A stretch of 64,000 nt of DNA from Actinomycetospora soli (GCF_021026295.1 NZ_JAJNDA010000001.1:62001-126000); one strand, 5' to 3'. Counted from the first letter of the stretch, positions 19,465 through 28,465 are shown. A program made the numbers and translations. The notes: a model not told the origin generated them from the sequence alone.

Positions 19465-19870
19465 GACCGGGTCCGACGATCCCTGCGCGTCCCGCACACA
19501 CTCCCGCGACCGCGACGACCGGGTCCGACGATCCCTGCGCGTCCCGCACACAACCGCGGTGGCCGCGGACCATGATCAGCACTTCGGTGGCGTGTCGCAT
19601 CAGATCTTGCGCGTGTCGCCACCGAATTCGTGATCATGGTCGGTGCGACACCCGCTGGTCCGCCCGCGCCGCGACGTCGGCCGCCGGTTGTGTGTGTGGC
19701 GCGCAGGAGTCGCGCGACCCGAGCGCTGCCGCCGCGGAAGTGTGTGCGCGACGCGCAGGAGTCCCCCGACCCGAGCGCTGCCGCCGCGGAAGTGTGTGCG
19801 CGACGCGCAGGAGTCGCGCGACCCCAGCACGCCCACCGCGGAACCGTGTGCGCGACGCGCGCGACCCGGC
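19465..19870. repeat. 52-bp repeat clusters in opposite orientation around a central palindrome
   Basis: An identical 36-bp core occurs at 19465-19500 and 19517-19552 (period 52). The reverse-oriented version of the same unit (TGTGTGCGCGACGCGCAGGA type) occurs with starts at 19701, 19753 and 19805, again at exactly 52 bases. Between the clusters, 19570-19592 and 19617-19639 form an imperfect palindrome with 9-bp and 10-bp perfect arms (CCATGATCA, TTCGGTGGCG). 52 is not a multiple of three, so open frames across it are not coding. No gene is supported from 19383 to 19924. Confidence 0.8.
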
Positions 19871-19924
19871 CACGCGGATCGTCGGGAAGGGATGGGAGCG
19901 CGACCCACGGGGAAGGCACCGCGC

Positions 19925-20713
19925 ATGGACCTCGGACTGGGTGGAGCACGCGCGATCGTCACCGGGGCGTCGCGCGGCATCGGGCTGGCGTGCGCGCAGG
20001 CGCTGGCGGCGGAGGGCGCCCGGGTGGCGCTCGTGGCGCGGACGACGGCGGACCTGGAGACGGCCGCCCGCCAGGTGGACGGCGAGACGCTCCGGCTGAC
20101 CGCCGACACGACCGACGACGCCGCCGTACGGTCGGCGGTGCAGGAGGTCGTGGACGCCTGGGGCGGGGTGGACGTCCTCGTCAACGCCGCGGCCCGGCCC
20201 GCAGGCGGCGCTCCGATCCCGCGGCTCACCGACCTCACCGACGACGCCGTCCGAACCGAGTTCGACACCAAGGTCCTGGGCTACCTGCGCACGGCCCGCG
20301 CCGTGGCGCCGTCGATGATCGCGCAGGGCTCGGGCCGCATCGTCAACATCAGCGGCCTGAACGCCCGGCGGACCGGTTCGATCGCAGGGACAATCCGCAA
20401 CGTCGCCGTCGCCGCCCTGACCGCGAACCTCGCCGACGAGCTCGGGCCGCACGGGGTCAACGTCACGTGCGTGCACCCCGGGATCACCGACACGGAACGC
20501 ACGCCCGGGATGCTCGCGGACATCGCGGAGAAGCGCGGGATCACCGAGGACCAGGCACGGGAGGGCCTCGAGGCGACGACGAGCCTGAAGCGGGTGATCA
20601 CGGCGGCGGAGGTCGCGGACGTCGTGACGTTCCTGGCCTCACCGCGCGCGGTGGCGGTGACCGGCGACTCGCTCGGGGCCGGCGGCGGCCAGCCCGGGGT
20701 CGTGCACTACTAG
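19925..20713 (+). CDS. SDR-family protein with a non-canonical active site
   Basis: 262 residues. TGASRGIG cofactor motif at about 12-19, a NAA motif where NAG is usual, and Ser in NISGLNA. The Tyr-x3-Lys pair is absent: the aligned stretch reads GTIRNVAVAALT. Related actinobacterial SDRs with an IRNVAVAAL segment exist, so this is a divergent subgroup and not a sequencing fault. ATG 19925, with GGGGAAGG about 9 bases upstream. It may reduce or bind an unusual substrate, or lack classical catalysis. It follows the repeat island. Confidence 0.85.
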   Translation: MDLGLGGARAIVTGASRGIGLACAQALAAEGARVALVARTTADLETAARQVDGETLRLTADTTDDAAVRSAVQEVVDAWGGVDVLVNAAARPAGGAPIPRLTDLTDDAVRTEFDTKVLGYLRTARAVAPSMIAQGSGRIVNISGLNARRTGSIAGTIRNVAVAALTANLADELGPHGVNVTCVHPGITDTERTPGMLADIAEKRGITEDQAREGLEATTSLKRVITAAEVADVVTFLASPRAVAVTGDSLGAGGGQPGVVHY

Positions 20714-20727
20714 GCCCGGACGTGCCG

Positions 20728-20767
20728 CGGCGGCGCCACCCCCGTGAGTTCGGGAGTGACGCCGCCG
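20728..20767 (+). terminator. GC-rich hairpin after the SDR gene
   Basis: 12-bp arms, CGGCGGCGCCAC (20728-20739) and GTGACGCCGCCG (20756-20767), with one mismatch and a 16-base loop, 15 bases after the stop. Confidence 0.6.
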
Positions 20768-21274
20768 TGGGCTTCGGAGGAACGTTCGGTATCGGGACCC
20801 GCCTCGGACTCACGTCCTGGTTCGCGGCTCACCGCTCGTGGGTCTGCGCTCTCTCGGCGTCGCCGCGCCGTGCCTCGCGGGCTACGGGCGGCCGGTGTCC
20901 GTTGAGCGGCACGAGCCGGTCCGGTGCGGGATGGTCCCTGCGATCAGACGATCACCTGCCTCCACGTCGGAACTGCGGTCGTGCCGCTGTGAGTCGATCC
21001 ACGGGGCGCTCGTCGGTTGCTCTGTACCCTGTGATCGGGACCACATCGACCCCTCCGAAGGTACTCCGACGCCGGGCCCTGTCAACGACGTCGTTCGCCC
21101 GCCGTTCGGGCGTCGTTCACGCACCGTCGGTCACCCACATGCACGTTCTCCCTGGCCGAGCGCTTGACGGCGCCTCGGCGGACGTGGCGGGCGGCGCCGA
21201 AGGCCGACCGCGGGTGTCGGGACCGATCGAGGACTACCTTGTCGGGTGGACCCGGAGATTGCGAAGGTCGTCGG
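20768..21274. other. Intergenic region without a supported gene
   Basis: About 500 bases, slightly less GC-rich than the surroundings, between the SDR terminator and the aldoxime dehydratase start. Short open frames exist but lack ribosome sites and recognisable protein features. A small hairpin (CGCCCG-CCGTT-CGGGCG) lies near 21094-21110. It probably holds the promoter of the dehydratase gene. Confidence 0.5.
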
Positions 21275-22324
21275 GTGAGTTGGACGGTCGACTACCCCCG
21301 TGTCCTGCCCGAGCGTCGTCCGCCGGGCCACGAGCCGCGCGCCCCGCGGTGGACCCTCGTGCTGGACGCCCCGACCTCGTTGCTCACCGCGGACTACCTG
21401 GCCGTCCAGCTGCCGGCCCGCGGCGGCCCCGCCGAGGACGAGTTCCTGGCGCTGGCCCGGGCGAGCGGGGACGGTCCGGCCTCGACCGAGCTGCTCGTGG
21501 CGACCGGTTCCGAGGGCACGGTCGAGCTGGTCCACCTCGCCTACTTCCTCGACCCGACCGCCCACGAGCGCTGGCTGCACGACGCCCCGCTGCCCGCGTG
21601 GTTCGACCGGCTCGACCCGGCCACGGCCACCGTCGGCGCGTGGCACGAGGTCCTCCAGGTCCACCCCGACCGCTTCGAGACGATCTACTCCGACCCGCGC
21701 TGGACGTTCGGCTTCGGGGCGTGCGCCGGGACCGCGCGGGAGCCCATGACGACGAACGGCTACTTCGGGGCCGCCCGCGACCGGTTCCCGGTGTCGGCGA
21801 TCGACCCGTTGGAAGCGGTCGGGAAGCAGGTGCGGCGCACCGACGTCCCCTCGCGCGGGCGGCGGCTGCGGGTCGAGACCTCGCACCACACGACGGTGAT
21901 CCGCTCCGGCCAGTTCTGGGAGCCCGCGGACGGCGAGCAGCTCGTCGACTACGAGCACAACCTGCAGTCGAAGCTGCTCACCGGCATGGACCACCTGCGC
22001 GAGCACCCCACCGACACCGGCACGCTCTCGCTGCGCATCCTCACCTCGCTCGACCAGGCCTCCCTCGCCCCGCGCCGCGAGACCTCGGTGCTCGGGTACT
22101 TCCACTCCCTCGGCGAGCTCGAGGAGTGGGCCGCGAGCCACCACACGCACCTCGCGATCTACGAGCACGCCATCGAGGCGAAGCGCCACTGGGGCGACGC
22201 ACGCTCGGTGGTCACGTGGCACGAGGTGGTGGTGCTGCCGCGCAGCGCCCGCTTCGAGTACGTCAACTGCGTCCCGACGACGGGTCTGCTCCCGTTCGCC
22301 CCGACGCTGCTCACGGTGCCGTGA
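21275..22324 (+). CDS. oxd: Heme-containing aldoxime dehydratase
   Basis: 349 residues, the length of known OxdA/OxdRE enzymes (PF13816). Conserved blocks: ETSHHTTVIRSGQFW, ASHHTHLAIYEHAIEAK, TWHEVVVLP and FEYVNCVPTTGLLP. By my alignment the proximal heme ligand is His292, the distal His is His316, and Arg170 and Ser211 match the catalytic Arg and Ser. It dehydrates aldoximes to nitriles with ferrous heme. The GTG at 21275 has GAAGG upstream and gives the family length. No nitrilase or nitrile hydratase lies nearby, so the rest of the pathway is elsewhere or absent. Confidence 0.92.
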   Translation: MSWTVDYPRVLPERRPPGHEPRAPRWTLVLDAPTSLLTADYLAVQLPARGGPAEDEFLALARASGDGPASTELLVATGSEGTVELVHLAYFLDPTAHERWLHDAPLPAWFDRLDPATATVGAWHEVLQVHPDRFETIYSDPRWTFGFGACAGTAREPMTTNGYFGAARDRFPVSAIDPLEAVGKQVRRTDVPSRGRRLRVETSHHTTVIRSGQFWEPADGEQLVDYEHNLQSKLLTGMDHLREHPTDTGTLSLRILTSLDQASLAPRRETSVLGYFHSLGELEEWAASHHTHLAIYEHAIEAKRHWGDARSVVTWHEVVVLPRSARFEYVNCVPTTGLLPFAPTLLTVP

Positions 22325-23135
22325 AGCACTCCTGCAGCCAGGTGCGGTACGTCCGCGCCGGGTGGCCGGTCCGGCGCTCGACCTCGTCGGTGGTCGGCGC
22401 CCGCACCCCGTCGGCCTCGCGCCAGTAGCGGAACAGCGAGTCGACCACCCCGGGCGGCGCGAACCGCGCCATCTGCTCGCGCGCCTGCTCCGGGTCGACC
22501 GCACGGACCTCGATCGGCCGCCCGAGGTGCTCGGCGACGAGACCGACCTGCTCGGCCATCGTCAGCGACTCCGGCCCCGACAGGCGCGGCGAGTCGTCGG
22601 CCGGCTCGCCGAGGAGCGCGGCCACCGCGACGTCGGCGATGTCGCGCTCGTCGATCGGCGTGGTCGAGGCCTGCGGGAAGGGCAGTTCCACCACCCCCGC
22701 CGCGATCCCGCGCGACCACTGCGCGGTGTTGCCGGCGAACGCGCCCGGGCGCAGCGCCGTCGTCGGGAGCCCGGCCCCGCGCAGCGCGGCCTCGGCCTCG
22801 GCGTGGTGCGCGGCGATCCCGCCCGGTTCGGGGTCGGCCTCGACCGACACCGCCTCGGAGGACAGCAGGACCGCGTGCCGCACCCCGGCGGCCACCGCCG
22901 CGACCGCGAACGCGTGCAGGTCACCGGTGACGTAGACGAACACGCGGTCCACGCCCTCGAGCGCGGGGCCGAACGACGACGGGTCGGCGAGGTCGAGCCG
23001 GACCCGCGTCCCCCCGCCGTCGGGAAGGACCCGGGGATCGCGCCCGGCGGCGCGGACCTCGACGCCGGCGGCGAGCAGACCGGCGCGGACGTGGGACCCG
23101 ACGGCGCCGCGGGCGCCGGTGACGAGGACGGTCAT
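22311..23135 (-). CDS. NmrA-like NAD(P)-binding protein
   Basis: 274 residues: VTGARGAVGSHV at the N-terminus, LLSSEAVSVE, and LRPGAFAGNTAQWSR. These fit the atypical SDR/NmrA-HSCARG group, which bind NAD(P)(H) as sensors or quinone reductases. It lacks the Tyr-x3-Lys pair of classical SDRs, which is normal for this group. ATG 23135, weak ribosome site AGGAG at longer spacing. Its 3' end overlaps the aldoxime dehydratase gene by 14 bases in convergent orientation. Confidence 0.85.
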   Translation of the reverse strand: MTVLVTGARGAVGSHVRAGLLAAGVEVRAAGRDPRVLPDGGGTRVRLDLADPSSFGPALEGVDRVFVYVTGDLHAFAVAAVAAGVRHAVLLSSEAVSVEADPEPGGIAAHHAEAEAALRGAGLPTTALRPGAFAGNTAQWSRGIAAGVVELPFPQASTTPIDERDIADVAVAALLGEPADDSPRLSGPESLTMAEQVGLVAEHLGRPIEVRAVDPEQAREQMARFAPPGVVDSLFRYWREADGVRAPTTDEVERRTGHPARTYRTWLQECFTAP

Positions 23136-23161
23136 GGGCCCACTCTGCTCCTGCTCCCGGG

Positions 23162-24163
23162 TCAGCCCACCACGAGCCGGGCCAGCACCGCCCGGTGGTC
23201 GCTGCCGGGGACGTCGAGCACCTCCGCGTCGGCCACCCCCAGTCCTCCCCCGACGAGCACGTGGTCGATCTGGAGGCCGAACCACCGCGGCAGGTCGGTC
23301 GGGTAGGTCGCCACCGTGCCCGACCCGACGGACGGCAGGGCGTCGGTGCAGCCGGCCGTCGCGGCCCGCAGCACGCTGTGGTCGGCGGTGGCGTTGAGGT
23401 CCCCCGCGACGATCGTCGGGCTCGCGGGCCGGGACCCGCACGCGGGCGCGACGAGCCGCGCCAGGTCGTCGCGCCAGAGCCCCACCTGGCCCGGCGGGAC
23501 GGGGGCGGCCACGTGGACGGCGACGATCCGGACCCCGGAGACCGTGGCGTCCAGCGTGCCGAAGAGCCGGCCCGGGACCGACCGGATCTGCGGGGCCGGC
23601 ACGCGGGGGCCGAGCAGCAGGGACGTCGACGCGGCGTCGTCCGGCGAGGGGGCGTCCGCGCTCCACCCGCGGTAGTCGGGCAGCAGGGCGGTGAGCCGCG
23701 CCCGGTACAGGTTCCCGGCCTCGGGCAGGACCACGACGTCGGCGGCGCGCTCGCGCACCAGCGCGGCCAGGGCGTCGACGTCGGCGCGGCCCCGGTCGGT
23801 GTTCAGGGTGAGGACGGTGGGGCCGCGGGACCCGACGGGCGCGTCGTCGGCGAGCAGCCGGCTCCCGACGATGCCCGCGGTGGTCAGCGCCACCAGCGCG
23901 GCCGCGACCAGCGCGGCGAACCCGGCCGCGAACAGGCGGGGTCGGCGCTCGTCGAGCGGCGGTCCCTTCCGGCGGACGAGCACCCCGGCGAACCGGCCGA
24001 CGAAGGCCGAGACCATGACCACCACGAGCAGCAGCGGTGTCAGGGCGGCGAGCTGCACGAACGGGGTGACGCGGTCCAGCCCGACGTAGCCGGGGAGGAG
24101 CACCGCGAGGGCGAGCGCGAGGCCCACCACGGCGCCGAGCACGGCGGGCAGGGATCGGCGCAC
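23162..24163 (-). CDS. Membrane-anchored endonuclease/exonuclease/phosphatase (EEP) family protein
   Basis: 333 residues. Three N-terminal hydrophobic segments (about 7-28, 38-58 and 77-97) are followed by an extracytoplasmic EEP domain. TLNTDRG and LPEAGN near its start, GDLNAT in the middle and GSDHRAV at the end are the metal and catalytic motifs. Homologues of this architecture are common in actinomycetes; the substrate may be a phosphodiester or lipid. It starts at GTG 24163. The next gene in the same direction begins 27 bases downstream of its stop. Confidence 0.87.
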   Translation of the reverse strand: MRRSLPAVLGAVVGLALALAVLLPGYVGLDRVTPFVQLAALTPLLLVVVMVSAFVGRFAGVLVRRKGPPLDERRPRLFAAGFAALVAAALVALTTAGIVGSRLLADDAPVGSRGPTVLTLNTDRGRADVDALAALVRERAADVVVLPEAGNLYRARLTALLPDYRGWSADAPSPDDAASTSLLLGPRVPAPQIRSVPGRLFGTLDATVSGVRIVAVHVAAPVPPGQVGLWRDDLARLVAPACGSRPASPTIVAGDLNATADHSVLRAATAGCTDALPSVGSGTVATYPTDLPRWFGLQIDHVLVGGGLGVADAEVLDVPGSDHRAVLARLVVG

Positions 24164-24190
24164 CCGATCATCGTCCCAGTCGCCCGGGGG

Positions 24191-24994
24191 TCACCGCCCG
24201 CAGGCCAGCACCCCGGTGACCGATCCCGGGTAGGCGCCGGGCGCCTCGAGCTCGGCGAACCAGTCCGCGACCCGCTCGCCGTCGAGCCGCCCGTCGGCGA
24301 CCGCCTCCTCGACCGGGGCCCGCACCGCCGACGCCCAGACCGGCGGCGGGATCGCCAGCGCGTACGGCGTCTGGTCCACCACGAGTACGCCCGCCTCGGT
24401 GAGCAGCCGCCCCAGCGTGCGTCCCATGCGGTCGCAGCGCACCGTGCCGCACACGACCTCGAGCACGGCCTCCGCCGTCTTGGCGTCCCCGCCGAGCACC
24501 ATCGACGCGTAGTCCAGCTCGAACAGCGCGACCCGCCCGCCGGCCCGGCGCACCCGGGCGATCTCGGCGACCACGTCCGCGGCGTCGTCGACGTACATCA
24601 GCACGCGCTCGGCGTAGACCGCGTCGACGCTGTCGTCGGGCAGCGGCAGCGCCTCCCCCGCCCCGGGCAGCCAGCGGACGGCGTCGCCGTGCCGGGCGGC
24701 CGCCTCGGCCAGCATGCGCGGACGGTCGATCCCGACGACGGGTCCGGGCGCGTCCGCCGCCGCCCGCGCGGCGGCGATGGCGGCGGCGTGGTGCCCCGCA
24801 CCGCACCCGACGTCGACCACCGTCTCCCCCGCGGCCGGCGCGAGGTGCTCGGCCAGCTGCGTCCGGTAGGCGAGCACCGACGGCGCCGCCTCCACCGACC
24901 GGAGGAACTCCACCGCCGGGCGGGCCGACGCGGCCCGCTCGACGTCGTGGAACACCCGGTGCACGTCCTGTCCACGCTCGGTCACGGCTCCCAT
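24191..24994 (-). CDS. Class I SAM-dependent methyltransferase
   Basis: 267 residues. Motif I is VVDVGCGAGHHAAA, with the acidic residue of motif II in VVGIDRPRML and LPLPDDSVDAVYAERVLMYV as the post-motif (UbiE/Coq5-like). Start ATG 24994, without a clear ribosome site; GTG 24985 is an alternative. It stands between the EEP gene and a hydrolase gene, all on the minus strand. The acceptor is unknown. Confidence 0.87.
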   Translation of the reverse strand: MGAVTERGQDVHRVFHDVERAASARPAVEFLRSVEAAPSVLAYRTQLAEHLAPAAGETVVDVGCGAGHHAAAIAAARAAADAPGPVVGIDRPRMLAEAAARHGDAVRWLPGAGEALPLPDDSVDAVYAERVLMYVDDAADVVAEIARVRRAGGRVALFELDYASMVLGGDAKTAEAVLEVVCGTVRCDRMGRTLGRLLTEAGVLVVDQTPYALAIPPPVWASAVRAPVEEAVADGRLDGERVADWFAELEAPGAYPGSVTGVLACGR

Positions 24995-25017
24995 GCAACG
25001 CGTCACGGGCGCCGACG

Positions 25018-26166
25018 TCACCGCCCGGACGGGTCGGAGATCCGGTCCCGGACGAAGTCGAGGACCGCCGGCCGGGTGATCTGGGCGCCGGGTGAGCCGA
25101 ACGGGTGGTCGAAGACGTGGTCGGCGTAGGGCACCTGGACCAGGCGTCCGGGGACGCCCGCGGCGCGCAGCTCGGCGTCGTAGGCGCGGACGAGGTCGGC
25201 GCGGATGAAGTTGTCGGCCCGCCCGAGCACCAGCAGCGTCGGCGGGAGGCGGGGGTCGACGAGGTCGCCGGGCGACGCGGCGCGGGTCAGGGCAGGGCGG
25301 GCCGAGGCGGGTCCGCCGAACACCGCGTCCTGCAGGCCCGGGGCGACCTGCGTCATGTCGACCACCGGGTAGAACGCGACGGTCGCGCGCGGCGGGGAGG
25401 TCGCCGCGCCGCCGGGCAGCGACGCGCGCGGCACCCCGACCAGCGCCGCCGTCGTCGAGAGGGCGAGCGTGGCGCCGGCGGACTGGCCGCCGAGGACCAC
25501 CGCGTCCGGGTCGAGCCCGCGGGCCGCACCGGGTCCGCGGACCCAGTCCAGGGCGGCGGCGACGTCCTGGCGCTGCGCCTCGCCGAGGGTCGCGCCGGGC
25601 AGCGGCGGGTCGCCGGGCAGGCGGTACTGCACGGCGACGACGGCGAGCCCGTGGTCGGCGTACCAGCGGTTCGCCCGCGCGCGGTCGGCCGTGGTGCCGC
25701 GCACCCAGCTGCCGCCGTGCACCCACACCAGGACCGGGTGCGGGCCCGGTCCCGACGGCAGGTGCACGGCCAGTTCCAGCCCGGGCCGGTACTCCACGGT
25801 GAGGTCGGGCGGCGCGCCGCGCTGGTCGACCGCGGTGAGCGTCAGCCCCCAGTCGATCCGCACGCCCGTCGCCCGGGCGGTGGCCGCCTGGGTCCCGAGG
25901 ACCACGAGGGTCCCGACGACCGCGAGCGCACCCGCCGTCGTGACGATCCCGCCCAGGCGTGGCACCCCGAGCGCGAGCAGCCCGACCCCGGCCGCCGTCG
26001 TCGTCGCCGCCCCCAGGGCCGCGTGCAGCGGGTACTGGCCCGAGACGAAGGAGCCGAGGAACCCGATGACCGGCAGCCGCGGCAGGAACGTGCCCACCAC
26101 GACGACGGCGAGGGCCACGGCGGCCGCGACGCCGACCAGGCCGAGGGCGACACGGGCGATCGTCAC
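25018..26166 (-). CDS. Alpha/beta hydrolase with N-terminal membrane domain
   Basis: 382 residues. Hydrophobic segments at about 6-28, 44-68 and 74-95 precede a carboxylesterase-like domain. That domain has HGGSW (oxyanion), GGQSAG (nucleophile Ser), Asp in LGRADNF and His in YADHVFDHPF. The catalytic domain is predicted outside the membrane. Such proteins resemble acetyl-hydrolases acting on lipids or cell-envelope esters; the substrate is not known. Start GTG 26166. Confidence 0.85.
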   Translation of the reverse strand: MTIARVALGLVGVAAAVALAVVVVGTFLPRLPVIGFLGSFVSGQYPLHAALGAATTTAAGVGLLALGVPRLGGIVTTAGALAVVGTLVVLGTQAATARATGVRIDWGLTLTAVDQRGAPPDLTVEYRPGLELAVHLPSGPGPHPVLVWVHGGSWVRGTTADRARANRWYADHGLAVVAVQYRLPGDPPLPGATLGEAQRQDVAAALDWVRGPGAARGLDPDAVVLGGQSAGATLALSTTAALVGVPRASLPGGAATSPPRATVAFYPVVDMTQVAPGLQDAVFGGPASARPALTRAASPGDLVDPRLPPTLLVLGRADNFIRADLVRAYDAELRAAGVPGRLVQVPYADHVFDHPFGSPGAQITRPAVLDFVRDRISDPSGR

Positions 26167-26206
26167 GCCCCGATCTTCGCCGGTCGGCCCCGGCCGGTGC
26201 GGGTGA

Positions 26207-28081
26207 TCAGCGTCGCGGCCCCGCGAGGTCGTAGACGGTCTCCGACCCCACCTGCCGGCCGGCGTAGTGGGAGGTCACCCACTGCTGGATCGGTGCGATC
26301 GCCTTCCCCCGGCCGAAGCCGCCCTGCCGCGACACGTCGCCGTGCTCGAGCGTCGTCGGGACGACGTAGTAGCGGAGCCGGCCCTGGTCGACGTCGGACT
26401 CGAACGTCGCGGGAGTCGGGGTGGGGTCGTTCCCGGAGAACCCGCCGAGGCCCATCACCGAGGTCCCGCTCGCGAGCTCCAGGGCGGAGGCGGCCATCGT
26501 CGTGGGGGTCGCCGCGGACCACTCGGTGCCCGCGGTCCGCAGCAGGGCCGCCACGGCCGGGTCGGTGCGGCCGCCGAAGCCGCTAGGCGCGCCGTGCCGC
26601 ATCGCGGCGTACCGGTCGCTGCGCGCGTCGTGGACGGTCGGGCCGGGCGAGTCGGCGCTGGTGTGGGGCGTGACGACCGTGTCGACGGCCCACGCGGTGG
26701 TCCCGCCCAGGCCGCCCACCAGGCCCAGCGTCACGGCGGCCACCACGCCACCCCGGCGGGCGAGGCCGGTCGGCAGGAGCAGCACGACCGCCGTGACCAG
26801 CCCCGCCGCGAGCACGAGCCAGCGCACCCACGGCACGAAGGTCGGCGCCCGGTCGAGCAGCACGAACGACCAGGCCGCCGTCAGCACCACCCCGACCGCG
26901 AGCAGCACCCGCGCGCCGGTCGCCTCCCGGCGCCGCCACCCCTCGCGTGCCCCGATCGCGACCAGCGCCGCGACCGCCGGCGCCATGACGATCGTGTAGT
27001 ACGAGTGCACGGTCCCGGCCATGAACGAGAACACCGCGCCGCTGACGATCAGCCAGCCGCCCCAGAGCAGGGTCGCGGCGCGCAGCCGGTCGGTCCGCGG
27101 GGCGCGGCGGGTCACCCAGACGAGGGCCACGAGCGCGACGAGCGCGGCCGGGAGCAGCCACGCGATCTGCCCGGCGAACTGGCCGCCGAAGAGCCGCCCG
27201 AGTCCCGCGGCGTCGCCGCCCGCGAACCCGCCGGGACGGCCGCCGCCACGACCCTGCAGCCGGGACAGCCCGTTGTAGCCGACCGCGAGCTGCAGCAGCG
27301 AGTCGTCGGTCGAGCCGCCGATCCAGGGCCGCTCCGAGGCCGGCCAGAGCGCGACCACCGCGAGGAACCACCCGGCGCCCACCACGATCCCGACGCCCCC
27401 GAGCAGGAGCTGCCCGAGGCGCCGCGCCCACGAGCCGGACGCCGCGACGAGGAACGCCGTGGTGAAGGCCGGCGGCACCAGCAGCGCGACACCCATCTTC
27501 GCGAGGAACCCGAGGCCCACCAGCAGGCCCGTCGCGACCATCCACGCCGTGCCGGCCCGCACGGCGGCGGCGTCGACCGCGCGCACCAGGGTGTACGCGG
27601 CGGCGACCAGCAAGAACGTCAGCATCGGGTCGGGGTCGTCGAAGCGCGACATGATCACCACGACCGGGGTCAGCGCGAGCACGGCCCCCGCTCCGATCGC
27701 CGCCACGTCCCCACCCCACCGGCGCACGGCGAGCACGAGCAGCGCCACCGACCCGATCCCGAGCAGCGCCTGCGGGATGAGCATCGACCAGGGCGAGAAG
27801 CCGAACAGGTTCGCCCAGAGCCCCATCCACCAGTTGTCGGCCGGCGGCTTGTCGACCGTGATGAACCCGGGGGCGTCGACCGCCGCGAACAGCCAGGCGA
27901 CGGGGTTGCGCGTCGAGGCCTGCACGGCCGCCGCGTAGAACGGGTTGGCGTCGCCCTGCGCACCGAGGTCCCAGAGGTCGATCAGCGCGGTGAGCACGAG
28001 CAGGCCGGCGAAGGCGGGCCGGAACCAGGTCCGTTCCCGACGGTTCATCGGCTCGGCCGGGCGCGCGAGGGTGGCGGTCAC
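26207..28081 (-). CDS. Glycosyltransferase family 39 (ArnT/PMT-like) membrane protein
   Basis: 624 residues with about 11-13 hydrophobic segments. The first loop contains GDANPFYAAAVQ and PGFITVDKPP, typical of the bacterial PMT_2 group, and SRFDDPDPML resembles the later acidic loop. A C-terminal extracytoplasmic domain has LASGTSVMGLGGFSGNDP. Such enzymes transfer a sugar from a polyprenyl-phosphate donor to lipid or envelope acceptors outside the membrane. GTG start at 28081, next to the tandem repeat at 28161. Confidence 0.88.
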   Translation of the reverse strand: MTATLARPAEPMNRRERTWFRPAFAGLLVLTALIDLWDLGAQGDANPFYAAAVQASTRNPVAWLFAAVDAPGFITVDKPPADNWWMGLWANLFGFSPWSMLIPQALLGIGSVALLVLAVRRWGGDVAAIGAGAVLALTPVVVIMSRFDDPDPMLTFLLVAAAYTLVRAVDAAAVRAGTAWMVATGLLVGLGFLAKMGVALLVPPAFTTAFLVAASGSWARRLGQLLLGGVGIVVGAGWFLAVVALWPASERPWIGGSTDDSLLQLAVGYNGLSRLQGRGGGRPGGFAGGDAAGLGRLFGGQFAGQIAWLLPAALVALVALVWVTRRAPRTDRLRAATLLWGGWLIVSGAVFSFMAGTVHSYYTIVMAPAVAALVAIGAREGWRRREATGARVLLAVGVVLTAAWSFVLLDRAPTFVPWVRWLVLAAGLVTAVVLLLPTGLARRGGVVAAVTLGLVGGLGGTTAWAVDTVVTPHTSADSPGPTVHDARSDRYAAMRHGAPSGFGGRTDPAVAALLRTAGTEWSAATPTTMAASALELASGTSVMGLGGFSGNDPTPTPATFESDVDQGRLRYYVVPTTLEHGDVSRQGGFGRGKAIAPIQQWVTSHYAGRQVGSETVYDLAGPRR

Positions 28082-28160
28082 GGGCGCTGACGATCACCCC
28101 GGTTCCTCGCCGTCGGCTGGGCGGTCCCTGTGGGCCGCCTGTGCGCGCTCCTCGGGCCCC

Positions 28161-28465
28161 GGTCCCGCACCAAGATCCGGACCGGCGGAGCACGGTGATC
28201 GCTCAGCGACCACATCGCTCCGCGCGACGAGATCTCGCCGATCGACGATGTCCCGTGGCACGCACCCAGTGGGAGCAGACCGCCACCGTCGTTCCCGACC
28301 CCGGTCCCACACCAAGATCCGAACCGGCGGAGCAACGTGATCGCTCAGCGACCACATCGCTCCGCCCGATGAGATCTCGCCGATCGACGATGTCCCGTAG
28401 CACGCACCCGGTGGGAGCAGACCGCCATTGTCACCCGCGACCCCGGTCCCGCAGCAAGATCTCGC
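28161..28465. repeat. 142-bp tandem repeat, two full copies plus the start of a third
   Basis: Copies start at 28161, 28303 and 28445, exactly 142 bases apart; the third breaks off after about 20 bases. The first two differ at about 14 positions by my count (around 90 percent identity). Each contains GATCGCTCAGCGACCACATC and GAGATCTCGCCGATCGACGA. Copies 2 and 3 supply the stop codon and last codons of the minus-strand membrane protein. The upstream part, 28082-28160, has no visible gene. Confidence 0.85.

Noticed and set aside
19465-19870. CRISPR array
   Set aside because: The copies are contiguous at a 52-base period, with no unique spacers and in two orientations, and there are no cas genes nearby.
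19643-19924. Open frame with VRDAQES- and PSAAAAE-like segments upstream of the SDR
   Set aside because: It is read through 52-bp repeats whose period is not a multiple of three, and it has no ribosome site. The SDR start at 19925 has one.
20714-21274. Small plus-strand frames starting at 20838 and 21164
   Set aside because: No ribosome site and Arg/Pro-rich composition; the aldoxime dehydratase frame from 21275 has the right family length, so the upstream extension is not needed.
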